DNA of 64,000 nt from Siniperca chuatsi (lineage: Eukaryota; Chordata; Actinopteri; Centrarchiformes; Sinipercidae), in the NCBI RefSeq assembly GCF_020085105.1, contig NC_058045.1, forward strand, positions 19,667,333-19,731,332, given 5' to 3'. The notes under the pieces are model-generated. The model was given only the letters and a program-made list of their open reading frames with translations. It was not told where the DNA came from and made no database searches. Positions within the stretch are counted from its first letter, which is position 1. The number at the start of each line of letters is the position of its first letter. Shown here piece after piece: positions 1-30,625 of this stretch. Position numbers and translations under genes: made by a program.

Positions 1-852
1 AGCCTTGCAGAATCCTAGTTAGATATTGATGAAAAATAGAATACATCACAAGTATCCCAGAAGCCCAAATCCCAGATGGCACAGAGTGGCTGGAGGGTGA
101 CAGGGCTATTTTTAGCAGCCAGCAGAGCCCCAGCTCAGCCAAATAAAATAGGCTGCTTCAAGTGCCACAGCAGAACAAATGAGATCGTAATGAAAGACAC
201 AGAGGTTGGCATTCTGTAGCGTATTGATAAAGTGCAATATGAGAAAGATTCTAAATGCTTTTGTTTCCGTTTAAAGTTATGATAATGTTCCTGCAATAAA
301 CATGTTTATTGAGAAACATTTACTCCTTTGTTGGTAATATCCTCATTCTTGCAAGGCAGAAAAAAGGGTAAAAGAGTAGAGAACTTGACAAAATGGATTT
401 AGAGAGATGCTGTTTTCATTTAGGGCTTCCTTCTCCTCCTCCTCCTCCTCTTCCTCTGTGGTGTCAGCAGAGGAACACAGGCTGAGGTGAAGGTCACCAC
501 CACAGTTGATGCATTTCCTGTGTCCTCTACACACACACATTTTACATATCACTGCATTAGTAAATCTTTGCTGGTCCTCTGGAGACGTACAGTAATTCTG
601 ATAAGTAATGGGCTCTACTTCAATATACTCTAGTAGTTATATGCTGGGACATGGTGATACTCATCTATTTGATGATGCCCACATATTGATTGTTTTAAAT
701 ATACCACTTTGCAAGGTGGTGCATTTGACGTAGACGCAGAGGTAAAAGGACGGAAACAAAGCCTTTATTAATTTAACAATATTTTTCTTCTTGTATTGCA
801 GCATTTTACTGCATTAACATCATACCCTCTGTGTCCTTTTTTTCTGCTCTAG
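1..852. other. srgap1 intron (partial), no exon seen
   Basis: This stretch ends in a polypyrimidine tract and an AG at 851-852, so it is read as the intron before the first srgap1 exon in the window. It holds a short (TCC)n-like run near 430-455. No RhoGAP-like exon, RNA gene or transposon was recognised on either strand. Confidence 0.6.
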
Positions 853-15494
<14,642 letters not shown>

Positions 15495-17888
15495 CCTCTG
15501 GGACATGAACCAGAGATGTAAAACAAAAACTCTCAATCAACTTCCAAGGAGCTGCAAAATGCTACCAGTGTCTAGACTTCACAGATGTACAACAAATAAT
15601 ATCTAAGAGTCTGTAAAATACATGGACCTGGACAGGAAAAGAAGAAGTTTCCTTGTGGTGTTTTGAAGCTGAAGACAAGATCATAAATAGGACTCTGACA
15701 GGATCTGAGAGACTGATGTAGGAGTTACAATGTAGACACATTTGTCTCATTAACATGCACAGTTATGTGTTCATATGCTTAGACTAATATTATCTAACAA
15801 ATGTCGTTTTTTTAAATGAACACAAACAACAAATCACAAAGGCTTCCTTCGAGGTTTTAGAAAATGTACACTAGTTAGTTTAGTTTAGACATTCATGAAC
15901 TGTGTAACTTTGAACAAAACACGCTGCATGTAGCTCCTGTTTACCACTGAACCTGAACCTGGAGCTTGATGAGAACTGTAGTGACCACAGAGGCATTCTC
16001 ACACGTAGAACTAGATTATACTGGATTTTTTTGCTCTTACCTAGGAGGGCCCTTGAAGGTGTTGTGAACTGGTTCAAAGGCCTTATTGACTTTGAAGTGT
16101 AACTGATTTCACATGTTAAATATTATAAAGGTGCTGTGACTACCTGGACAGAGTTGGTTTGAAGTTTGGACTGATTATGGGCCTGAAGAGCCCTTAACGG
16201 TACTTTGTTAATAGATAATAGTACTGATAGCAATATGCTTTTTTTTTTCACTAGCATGTAAACTGTGCAACTTTCTTTGGCAAGGCATACCATCTGTTGT
16301 GTCTCAGAAATGTACAAAGATCACCTCTGTGGACCTCTGGATTCACTCATTTTAACATATTGCCTGGAATGAGATATGACTATTGGATAAAACCACTACT
16401 TCATTATGAACATTTCGACGCATTCTTGAATTCCTGCATCAATAACTCATGATGTAGGGGTAAAACATGCCTAATATTGTATGCCTTTGCATCTGTATAA
16501 CACATGGGGAGCAGTGTGAAAAATGATGATGACAAATCATCTCCTACCTACAGTATATACAAATATGCTATTATACGGTGTGGAACTCATGCCATAGCTT
16601 CTTTTATGCCTTGCTTGGCTTTATCTACCCAAAGACATGACCATACAAGTTAAAGCATGGATGTTGACCCCCCCATATATGATGTAGGCATTCTTCTTAT
16701 TGACTGATGTGTATAGACTCATGGTAGCACCCTGTGTGAGCGCTGCCGGTAGCCATGGACCTAATGACTGTTAGTGTATAAACTTCCTAATATGTTCACC
16801 CTGCTTCCTCGTTGTCAAAGTCTCTGCAAACAGCAGCTTGCTTTGTGTCCCTCCAGTCTGTTTTATGTTCAGGTGAGAACGTCAATAATGCGTTTTTTGT
16901 ATTGTTCTTTGACTGACATTGAGGCTTTCTCTGTGGATTTTCTGCATTTGTGAATGATGACACCTCTAATTGCTTGACGTGTGGCAGAAAGCGGCACATG
17001 TGGAACAGGAGAAGTTGTCTCACAGAATCAGTGATGAACAGCTTGTGTCAGTCAGCTCATGTGTGTCCAGGTCCAGTAATAATTTCAAATGCAAAAGCCC
17101 AGATTTCCAGCTGTGTGACTGCACCCCTGTATGTCTTTTTGAAAATAACCTCTGTACTGTAGAAATAACAGAAGTGGGTGCACGTCCTGGGAATGTTTGG
17201 CTAGCATAATAACACACAGAAAAGACTTGGTTTGCAATGAATAAGCAATGCTCTTTAACAGCAGGTTTACACTATCTTTGACTTGACAGATATTGTGTGT
17301 ATAATAATCAAAAGATAATTGATTTCTGAGTTACTAACTTTCACTATTTTTGTAATCATTTTTGTTATGTTTGTTGAGTTTCTGGGTAGAAATGATTTAG
17401 AACAAATGATGTAGAATAAATATTCAGAGATGCAGGTGCCCCACCTACAGTATGAAGTCAGTTGTAAAAAAATAAAAGTGTGCTTTTGTCACTATGTTAA
17501 TATCATCAACAGTAGGACTCAGTTATGCCATCTATAGGCTTTAAGCTACTCTGTGGTGTTATGTACATCTGTAGTATGTACTTGTGAAAGTGCCTTTGTA
17601 AATGTAATAGAGGAACTTCAGACATTCTGTACTGTTGCATTTCCATGTCAGATGCTGTGTTTGAGAAAATGCAGTGCAGGAAGAAGACACATGAATAAGT
17701 AATGATGCCATTTTCCAAACACTTATATGACAGAATTAATAATAAATAAACAGCTTACCCATTGTGACATTGCACTTTTATGTATATAACTGTATATATG
17801 GCATGTAACATTATAACATTTAGAGTTCTTTGAGGGCTTATACCTCCAAGGATTTCTTTCTAATAAAGGAAATAGTTTGTCGAGTCTG
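15495..17888 (+). other. srgap1: srgap1 3' untranslated region
   Basis: The sequence after the TAA is AT-rich, has no open frame of note and no splice context. AATAAA hexamers lie at 17415-17420, around 17741-17750 and at 17862-17867. The last is the most 3' strong candidate, so the transcript probably ends near 17.88 kb. The end is inferred, not observed. Confidence 0.55.
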
Positions 17889-18026
17889 AGGTGGATTTTG
17901 TTTATGTACTCCTTATGCAGAAGGGCCCTTTCCACAGTATTATATTATTATATAGGGATTATTGTATTACTATTAACGATGTAATAGGAGGTGGGCTCTG
18001 TCAGCTAAAATTATCTTTGCTTCATA

Positions 18027-18132
18027 TTAAAGCACTGCTTCCACATTAACATGGAAGCAGCATTTTACTATTACTATTAACAATGTAATAGTAAAATGCT
18101 GCTTCCATGTTAATGTGGAAGCAGTGCTTTAA
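18027..18132. repeat. Perfect 48-bp-arm palindrome with 10-nt loop
   Basis: Left arm 18027-18074 is the exact reverse complement of right arm 18085-18132, around the loop TATTAACAAT at 18075-18084. Each arm contains its own smaller inverted repeat (GCTTCCA ... TGGAAGC), so the structure is nested. An outer pair, AGCTAAAATT at 18004-18013 and AATTTTAGCT at 18131-18140, extends the symmetry with a one-sided offset. It lies between the 3' ends of srgap1 and ccdc113. Confidence 0.95.
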
Positions 18133-18134
18133 TT

Positions 18135-18325
18135 TTAGCTACTTTATATATTGATAAAAGGTTTTGTGTCAAATCTAAAGTTGCAAAGTAACCAGTAACT
18201 ATAGCTGTCAGGTAAATGAAGTGGAGTAAAATGTAAATTAGTCGAAGTATACAGTAGCATAAAACGGTAATATTTAATTCAAAATTCTACTAAGGTACTG
18301 GAGTAGATGTACTTCCACCACTGTT
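18135..18325. mobile_element. Degenerate MITE fragment
   Basis: The block contains 'gtggagtaaaatgtaaatt' and ends in 'gtacttccaccactgtt'. This resembles the teleost MITE family whose consensus includes 'agtggagtagaagtataaag' and ends in 'ttccaccactg'. It directly abuts the palindrome, so the palindrome may be an internal part of the same insertion. A second relative lies at about 28.15-28.48 kb. Confidence 0.55.
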
Positions 18326-18769
18326 AATGGTGCAACATCCCCTGAGGAGTCTCTGCACGTTACAGTATGAGTAAACACATGCGCACACACACAGAATCCG
18401 AAATCATCATGGTTAAAAATATGATAAATACAATGACAATACCAGATCTCTCAATACCATCGAGGTTACTAATTGTAAGGTAGAAGACATTAGAAAGTTT
18501 GCCCCAGTCAGTGAAACTAAGAAGGACCAGAGCACAGAGAAAAGAAGTGTTTTAGTCTTTAGACTAGATTTGACAGAGCCCACCTCCTGAAGTTGCAGTG
18601 GGAGCTTATTCCAAAGGACCAGGGCAAAGGCTCAAGATTTTGTGTAAAATCGAGGAACTGTTTGAATGGCCAGCATCAAGAGGGTGTAAATGAAGTAATA
18701 ACATTGGATTGAGTACACCATAGATTTAGATATAGATATAGATCTCTCTCTCATAAAAGAATCAACATT
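18326..18769. other. Intergenic sequence between srgap1 and ccdc113
   Basis: This is convergent 3'-end territory of srgap1 (plus) and ccdc113 (minus). It contains a short GATATA-type repeat near 18725-18745 and nothing else I can name. Confidence 0.4.
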
Positions 18770-18775
18770 TTTATT
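18770..18775 (-). terminator. ccdc113: Putative ccdc113 polyadenylation signal
   Basis: The plus-strand TTTATT is AATAAA on the minus strand and lies about 220 bp past the ccdc113 stop codon. It is the first AATAAA noticed downstream; its use is inferred. Confidence 0.4.
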
Positions 18776-18996
18776 ATTCAATATAATTCAGTAGGACTTG
18801 ATAAAGCAAGGTTCTACATTTACACAACATGCTACTGTACATTTCATTCTTCATAACGGTGCATAGTAAAAATCTACCAAGGAGTATAAGTCAAAAAGAA
18901 AAACTAAAAGACATGATAAGGATTAAAGTTTCAAGCCAACAGTACATTGTTTTTTTTAATGAAGCCAAGCCTACTGGATTCTGATTCTCTATTTCT

Positions 18997-21900
18997 CTAT
19001 GTGCTGTGTTCTGCTATGTATGGGAGCTTTAATGGGGTTTGGTGTTGCTGAGATCTAGCTCCAGCCTCAGCACTGTTTGCAGGAGTAAGAGTGGCTCTCT
19101 GTGTGCTCCAGGCTTTAGTGTGGGTCTTCAAGGCCATCTGGTGAAAACAGAAAAGAGAGAGCCCATTGTTTCGGATACTGTCACACAACAGTTTCTCTCC
19201 AGCTGGACTGAGGCTTACTGTGGTATGATAAAAGTGGAGCAGAGGTGACAGAGAATCCTGCAGCGAATTCAGGAGAGAGCTGATTGTATTTGGGGAAAGA
19301 AAAGAAAATAGAAAATATGGTTTACCTCGGCAATCCCAACCTTCCTCTCCCAAGTGTGAATGCTCTGCTGCAGCTTCTTGTGTTTGTCCTTAACATGAAT
19401 GTACTCAGTGATATCAGGAGCCTGATAATATGTCATCTGGCGGCGCAAGTGTTGGTTGAGAGCCTCTGCCTTTAAACGCTCCTGAAGAGAGTAAAGTAGA
19501 TGGTTTACATAAAGGGATTTAGTTTAAAGAGCAGGAGATAAGTAAGATTTCAAGAACTGATTCACATGTTTTAGTCTGTCATACATAATTTAATGCAAAT
19601 TACTCTACTACTCTTTAGTAATCAATGCACCAAACCATGTATGAATTACTACATTTGGGTTGCCACGTTGGGCTTAAAGTTGAGTCCTTAAAGTTTGACT
19701 AATTTTTGGAGTAATGACAAACCTCCTCAGCATGCTGTATCTCTTCCTCAATTTTTGCCAGCATCTGCTTCCTGTTGGTGATGTCATTGCTCAGCTCTGT
19801 GGACTCCCGTGTCACACTCTGCAGCTTCTCCTGTTGACACACACACACACACACAGATTTGACAAGCTGGAGCTAAGGTCGAGGTGATTAGCTATACTGC
19901 AAAAGGGGGTTTCATACATCTACAGGAAATTACACTGAGAAAATTCTCTCTCTCCTTCCACACACATTTTTAATGAGTTACCTTGTGTGAACTGAGAACA
20001 CGTTGCACTTTCAAATTGTTGACTTGAAGTTCATCCAGGTTTCTGTCAATTCTCTGCTCGCAGTACTCCTGGAACATTTCCTAAAAACAACACACAGCAC
20101 CATATATTGTTACATTAACTAACTAGCAAAAAAAAGCAGATATCAGACTGTGATTCACTGTCCTCTTGCATAACAGTCTAACTCAAACTACAGAATCAAA
20201 TGACAATCTATCAAGACATTATTGATTACACTGTCTGTTTTTACCGCTTTCTTAGCCTCTCTGAACATACACACTTTCATTCTCTACCTCGTACTCGGCT
20301 TTTCCCGTCTCCTTTTTCTGTTGAAGCTGCTGCTGGAGCTTCTTCAGGTGGACCTTCAGTGCCCGGTTCTTCAGATGAAACTTCTCCAACTGGGTGACCT
20401 GTTTGTGTATGTATGTTTGTTAACAGAACAGACGATGTGACAAAGGGAGAAGACGATGAATATGAGTAGGGGTTGCAACAGAACTGGAGGAAACAGATAA
20501 CATTAATCCAAAAAATAAAAATAAAAAAACTCTCACAGCGTAAAAGTAATAGTCACTCAATATCCCAGCCCTTTGTCCTTCCCATTTAAAGGGATATGAT
20601 TGTTATTGATTATGTGTTATATAGTATGTGAGCATCACTGATCATTCCCCCAGTGACTCTAGTTCCACTTATAGGTTTGACTATGGAATAATAATCATGC
20701 TAAGATGGCATTTTAAGGTGAAATGGTTAATGCAGGAACTTACAATAGTGTGATATGCTGACAGGGAAAAATAACAGAACAGTTTCAACTATGAGAAGTG
20801 TGCATATAATTTAAACTATTTACTTTGAACAGCTGCAAATGTAATGACATCTTTAAAATGAGTGGTCCAGTTATGTTTCAAAATGTATTCAAATGATACT
20901 TTGCACAGGATGAAGTCATTTATGTCTACTTTTTACCTTCGTCTTGTCTTCGATGCAATGAAGGACTTTCTCAGGCTCCTTCATTTTCAACCTGTTGTCC
21001 TTCAAAGGTTTGAGCAGTCTGCGTTCAAAATCGTTTTTAGCCTTCCGGATTTCTGCAAGACGCATTTCTGCCTCTTTCAGAGAGGCCTGGAAAGACAAGC
21101 AGAATCACTGAGGAAAAATGTACTGTAAGTGTGTTTTGTTTCTTTTGTGCAAGGGTGTGTTGTAACCTTGTAGTTGTCCTGAATTCTCTGATATCTCTGT
21201 TTGAGTTTCTCCTGGTCTTGTCGTGTCTCTGTTACTTCTCTCTGTGCCACATATAGTTTTTGTTCCAAGGTCAGCTGCTGGAGGCGATCTAATATGTTGG
21301 ACCGGGACCGCCGCCTCCATCCACAACCCTGACAAGGCACACACACACACATGTACAAAATGATGTGGAGCTATCAGGAGCACAGCGCAGAGAGGTCACG
21401 ATTGGTCAAGATTGTGGCAGGCCACATAAATGTTTGCTAATATGCAGCAATATGTTCTGTCCCTCTTTGAACCTAAAAAGTATTTGAGTTTGTCCCTTTC
21501 TGGTTGTGTTTTGTATTCTTAATCCAGTTTTCTGACTTTGAACAAGAATGACTCTCTAATCGTGAAAAAAAATGTGTGGTTCTCTATCTACATGCTGTAG
21601 ATACTGAGTTTTGTATATAAAGTAAAGATATCTTGTCACTGGGTAGCACTTACCCCACCCTCCAGCTGGGAGGCTCCTGCTGCCCCCTGACTGTCTTCCC
21701 CAGCATGGGACACCAGGTCCCGAGGATCTATGCGGCTGATGAACCGTTCAAACATGTCGATCTCTGCCAGGAGGGCTGCATTGGAACATCTTGGGCAGAA
21801 GTGAATATCAACAACTTCAATGTTAGCAAAAAGAAAATACTTGAAGCTAAAAGTTTGGTTTGGTTGCTAAAGCTGGAAAGGTAAACCTAAATGTTTAGAA

Positions 21901-22604
21901 AGAGGGTTCAAAGTGTTTACAACTACCACCTGTCTCTGATAATTTCTCCAGGAAAACAGAAGCTCAACTTATTATGTAACTAGGTAGTATAGAGGATATT
22001 CAAATGCAAAATACCTCCACAAATCTGCTGAGACACAATGTAACGTTAACCTAGCCTAGTTTAAAGTAGTGGCACTAGCTACTTCTGACCCTCTACTCCT
22101 AGCTAATGGTTCAAGGATATAACATATATAAGAAAAGGAAGATACTAGGATAGGGTTTTGAAGATTATTTTTGTTGTTTTCATTTGTAGGATGTCTGTTT
22201 TTTGTTGCTTATTGTTTGAGAGATTCTGTACATGTTATGTTTTTCAGGACATCAGAGACCATGCTGGAAATAAGAGTTTTACACTTTACATGTTATCCCT
22301 TGGATTGTTTGTCTTCTATATCCATAAATAAAAATCAATCAATCAACATAGTTGTGTTTTAGTACGGTTTAACTGCTATAACCATATTGCATAACAGAAC
22401 TAACTTACGACGTTAGCACAATATAAGCTAATAAAGTCATTTTTAGGTTAACAGACTTCACGATTGAGCTGCTTTAGCCAATAGGCTGTTCTTAAATATT
22501 TATTTTCATTACTTTAGTTCTTCGACTCGGTTGTAGAGGAGTTCTTTTTGTTCTTGCGTGACCTCTTTGCCTTTTTCTTCCATCAACGAAAGCTCACCCT
22601 CCAT
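18997..22604 (-). CDS. ccdc113: Coiled-coil domain-containing protein 113 (CFAP263), complete
   Basis: Nine exons in minus-strand order: 22604-22513, 21789-21654, 21328-21167, 21086-20937, 20398-20288, 20080-19982, 19830-19723, 19481-19326 and 19137-18997 (TAG). They total 1155 nt, or 384 aa, against about 377 in human. The ATG has a strong Kozak context (ACCATGG). The protein is almost entirely coiled coil: residues about 26-44 (VEELKCSNAALLAE), 131-180 (SLKEAEMRLAEIRKAKNDFE) and the conserved C-terminal block near 287-345 (ERLKAEALN, QSIHTWERKVGIAE, then MALKTHTKAW). This matches human CCDC113, whose corresponding segment is RMWERKVEIAEMSLKGHRKAW. The family is a ciliary axoneme/centriolar-satellite component needed for cilium assembly. 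All introns are GT-AG and all phases agree. The related CCDC96 was considered, but the C-terminal block fits CCDC113 better. Confidence 0.9.
22140..22348. mobile_element. LINE-like 3' tail fragment
   Basis: The block passes through 'accatgctggaaataagag' and ends 'aataaaaatcaatcaatcaa'. A short tandem A-rich tail after such a sequence is typical of truncated non-LTR retrotransposon 3' ends in fish. It lies in ccdc113 intron 1. The family is not assigned. Confidence 0.45.
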
Positions 22605-22985
22605 GGTTGCTAAGGTACACTGAAACCCTGCAGTAGTTGCTAGGGCTAGTGTTGCCTTCACGTGCATGCGTAAACGTATTCAATCTGTGAACTTTGCAAC
22701 GAATAATGACAGAAAATAAAGCGTGATTTAAATTATTACATTCTGTCGCTTTTATTCATTTGCGGACTATATTTGCGTTTTTTAGACGTGATTTAATTTA
22801 GAATAATCCTATGAAAACGTGTTGAAATTTTTTTTTACAGGCAGGCACTGTTTTTTCTCTGATTTCCTTTGTCTATTTTTTTTATTTAAGTTTCAGTTTC
22901 ATTTCTCTGTAACCGAGACTCGCGCATTCTGTGGGGACCTAGCTCTGCTCTAATAACACTTTAGGTTGGCTGAACTCATTTCAGG
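22605..22985. promoter_or_regulatory. Head-to-head ccdc113/parp12 intergenic promoter region
   Basis: Only 381 bp separate the ccdc113 start codon (minus) from the parp12 start codon (plus), so both promoters and 5' UTRs must share this interval unless there are distal untranslated exons. No clear TATA box was seen close to either gene. An ISRE match lies on the parp12 side. Confidence 0.65.
22889..22905 (+). promoter_or_regulatory. parp12: Interferon-stimulated response element (ISRE) match
   Basis: AGTTTCAGTTTCATTTC contains a full match to the ISRE core AGTTTCNNTTTC, the reverse complement of GAAANNGAAACT, plus a third spaced TTTC. It lies 81 bp upstream of the parp12 ATG. PARP12 is a known interferon-stimulated gene in mammals, so binding by IRF/ISGF3 is plausible. 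The site is seen directly; its function is inferred. Confidence 0.75.
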
Positions 22986-28042
<5,057 letters not shown>

Positions 28043-28690
28043 ATCACAATTGCTGTTGTTTCCATTTCTGAAGATTTTGGTCTGGACAATATTTACTTTG
28101 ACTGGAAGCAGCTAGTGGCTGTGTTAGAGGTTTGTGGGGTTAAATACAATTGAAAGTCCTACATTCAAAATCTTAAGTAAAAGTACAGAAGTTGTATCAA
28201 CAAAATATATCAAAAGTACAAGTACTCTTTATATGGCAGGATGGCCTCTGTGAGCGTAGTATTATTAAATATTAAATGAATGGGTTGTTATTACTGATGC
28301 ATAATCGGTTGAGGCAGATTGGGGTGGAGCTAATTTGAAAAACTTTATATACGGTTGGGTGGTGTGAGCTATAGCCACACATCAGATTTTATAAACATAT
28401 GTTATAATATTTTCATCTTAAGTGTAGTGGAGTAGAAGTGTAAAGTAGGAGGAAATGGAAATTCTTTCCATTTTTTGGTGTGATTATTACTGCGCATCCT
28501 GGTGAATTGCAGAATGTGTACAAACAGAAAATAATGCTTTTCCTTGACCAATGTCTGTTTTTGTGATCGGTTTCTATTTTGTTGTGATAAGGTTAAAGTC
28601 TAAATGAAGGATACTGAGGGTGACAAACTATCTGGTGTTTTGGAATGAAACTGTTTGTTATGTAATAAACATACTAATTATATAACAATA
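28043..28690 (+). other. parp12: parp12 3' UTR with embedded repeat
   Basis: An AATAAA lies at 28664-28669, giving a probable UTR of about 650 nt. The middle of it is made of the MITE annotated at 28150-28480, so part of the mRNA end derives from a transposon. The end point is inferred. Confidence 0.45.
28150..28480. mobile_element. MITE of the 'agtaaaagtacaagtactc' type
   Basis: One side contains 'agtaaaagtacagaagttg' and 'aaaagtacaagtactcttt'. The other contains 'gtggagtagaagtgtaaag' and 'aggaaatggaaattc'. This is the usual make-up of an abundant teleost MITE family. Boundaries are approximate and no target duplication was resolved. Confidence 0.6.
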
Positions 28691-30625
28691 GAACAAACCA
28701 ACAAAGAGAAATTTTGTCATCATGTGTAAATATTTAATTACACACAAGTTGTACTTGACCCAGTTTAAATATATATCATTCAAACACATTCAGTCATCTG
28801 CCTTTTATCACCTTTGATCACAGCTGCTGATATATACATGTTTCATGGACACATTTGAATTAATCATCAGTAAATCACTCTTATTGTATACATTTAAAAT
28901 TAATTCAGGGCTGCAATTATCAAGCATCTCAGAATAACTCCCAAACATTGGCTAAAAATCTAACTAAAGATTTACCAACCTACGATAGTAATGCAACATT
29001 TTGGTTTCAATAAGATGTAAATGTTCTCCTTTTTAAGAATTATGAATGAAGTCATCAAGAGAAAAGTGATACAATTATTTATTATATTACAACTACACTT
29101 TACGGTTGGACCTAATATGCACTGAGAAATGTGGGCTAGTTAGGTCCAGTTTCCTATTCTGAGACATTTGATAAACAGTGACTCAGGTCATCAGGATTAA
29201 AAACAACAAGGAGGATTTCCCATCCTTTCACAAACCACTTCTTTCACTCTAAAATAGCAGCTTTCATTTGAGGAGATTAAAAGGCGCAGAAACATGACAG
29301 GAATCAAAGTCTTGAGTATATTCAAATATAATCAGTAACTCCCATCAGAAGTGACAGCTCTTCCCAAATCACGTACCCTTGTCAAGTCAACTTTGAGAAT
29401 GAAAGTAGTAGTATGTATGCTGACAAATATTATTTCAGCCATACCACTCACCTTCTAAATCAGAGAGTTTATCCTTAATAAATGTAAAGATTTTCAGATT
29501 TCAGGAAAGCGACGTTTGAACCGCTTCCTGCAAGCATCACTTTTTGAACTAAACAACTGTGTAGAGAAACGGTGTAGTCCCTCATTCGTTGTCAATTGTA
29601 CAATTGAGAATGACTTCCGGATGGGAGCCGAAACGTCTTGATTCTGAAAACAGTGTCCAGATGACTACGACTGAAACCTTATCTACGATGTGTAGAGAAA
29701 CACATGTACAGTAAGTATATGAAGCACATGTGTGGATGCAGGGATGCTGGTGGTACGTGGATGTATGGGAAGAAGCATTAGCAAAGTGAGCAGCAGCAAA
29801 GAGAGCAGCTCAGTTAAACAGTGTGCAAACTTTCATGTTCAGCTGACAGATTTGATCAAGATCCAAGTTTTCTGGCTGAACTAGTTCTCACCTCATCATT
29901 ATTATTATATTTTACTGCACACTGTAAAAGTTTCAATTTCTGCCTTTTAATCTGTTCATTGAATTAACTGTAGTACCTTGTGAAGACCATAAAATAAGTT
30001 AAAATATGAAATGCACTTACAAATTAATAAAATAATCCAGTGCAAGGAAGAAAAAAATGGTAACCTGGTTATAGTGAAATTAAAACCATTATGCTTAATG
30101 AAAAAAACAGACAGCAATGTTGTAGCCTCTTCAAAATCACATAAAAGAAAATTAATATTGTTATATACTGAGGTAAGAGGCTGAGAGTTTCTCTCTTTTA
30201 AGTAGAGCAAAGCTCTCCAGCTCCCTCTCTCTCTCACTTCACACCAAAACAACTGATGAAGCCATTAGCAGAGAGTCAGAGGGGCCTAATCTGTGTCCTC
30301 CACAGTACCTGATTGGACAGGTGACAGCAATTGGACCAATCACACTTTTTAATTATTACAGTCTAGCAATGCTGTTTCTCATCTTCAGTCCACTTTCCGG
30401 TTAGGAAAGGCACTAGACGAGCACTATAATCAAGGTATATAGTGTATTGGAGCTTCTAAATTACTCGATTATGTTTAGGTTACCAATGGAGATATTTTCA
30501 TGTAAAGAAACAGATCCAGAAAATTGCTCACACATTTAACACTGACACTGTGTGTCATTGTCACAACATGGACCTGTAGAATGCTTTGTAACTTTTCACC
30601 ATCCACGAAGATGAACGGTGAGTTT
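28691..30625. other. Intergenic/3' flank between convergent parp12 and tbxas1
   Basis: This AT-rich stretch has no coding signal. A block at about 29600-29685 (containing 'gggagccgaaacgtcttga' and 'gtccagatgactacgactg') resembles a dispersed fish repeat I have seen, but I cannot classify it. The tbxas1 3' UTR on the minus strand must begin at 30625; a possible ATTAAA signal on that strand lies near 30348-30353. Confidence 0.4.

Noticed and set aside
20200-20440. Plus-strand frames over a Glu/Lys/Gln-rich region
   Set aside because: Antisense of ccdc113 exon 20288-20398.
29600-29690. Block with 'gccgaaacgtcttga' considered as a small RNA or SINE promoter
   Set aside because: No A/B-box spacing or tRNA-like fold could be drawn by eye; left as an unclassified dispersed repeat.
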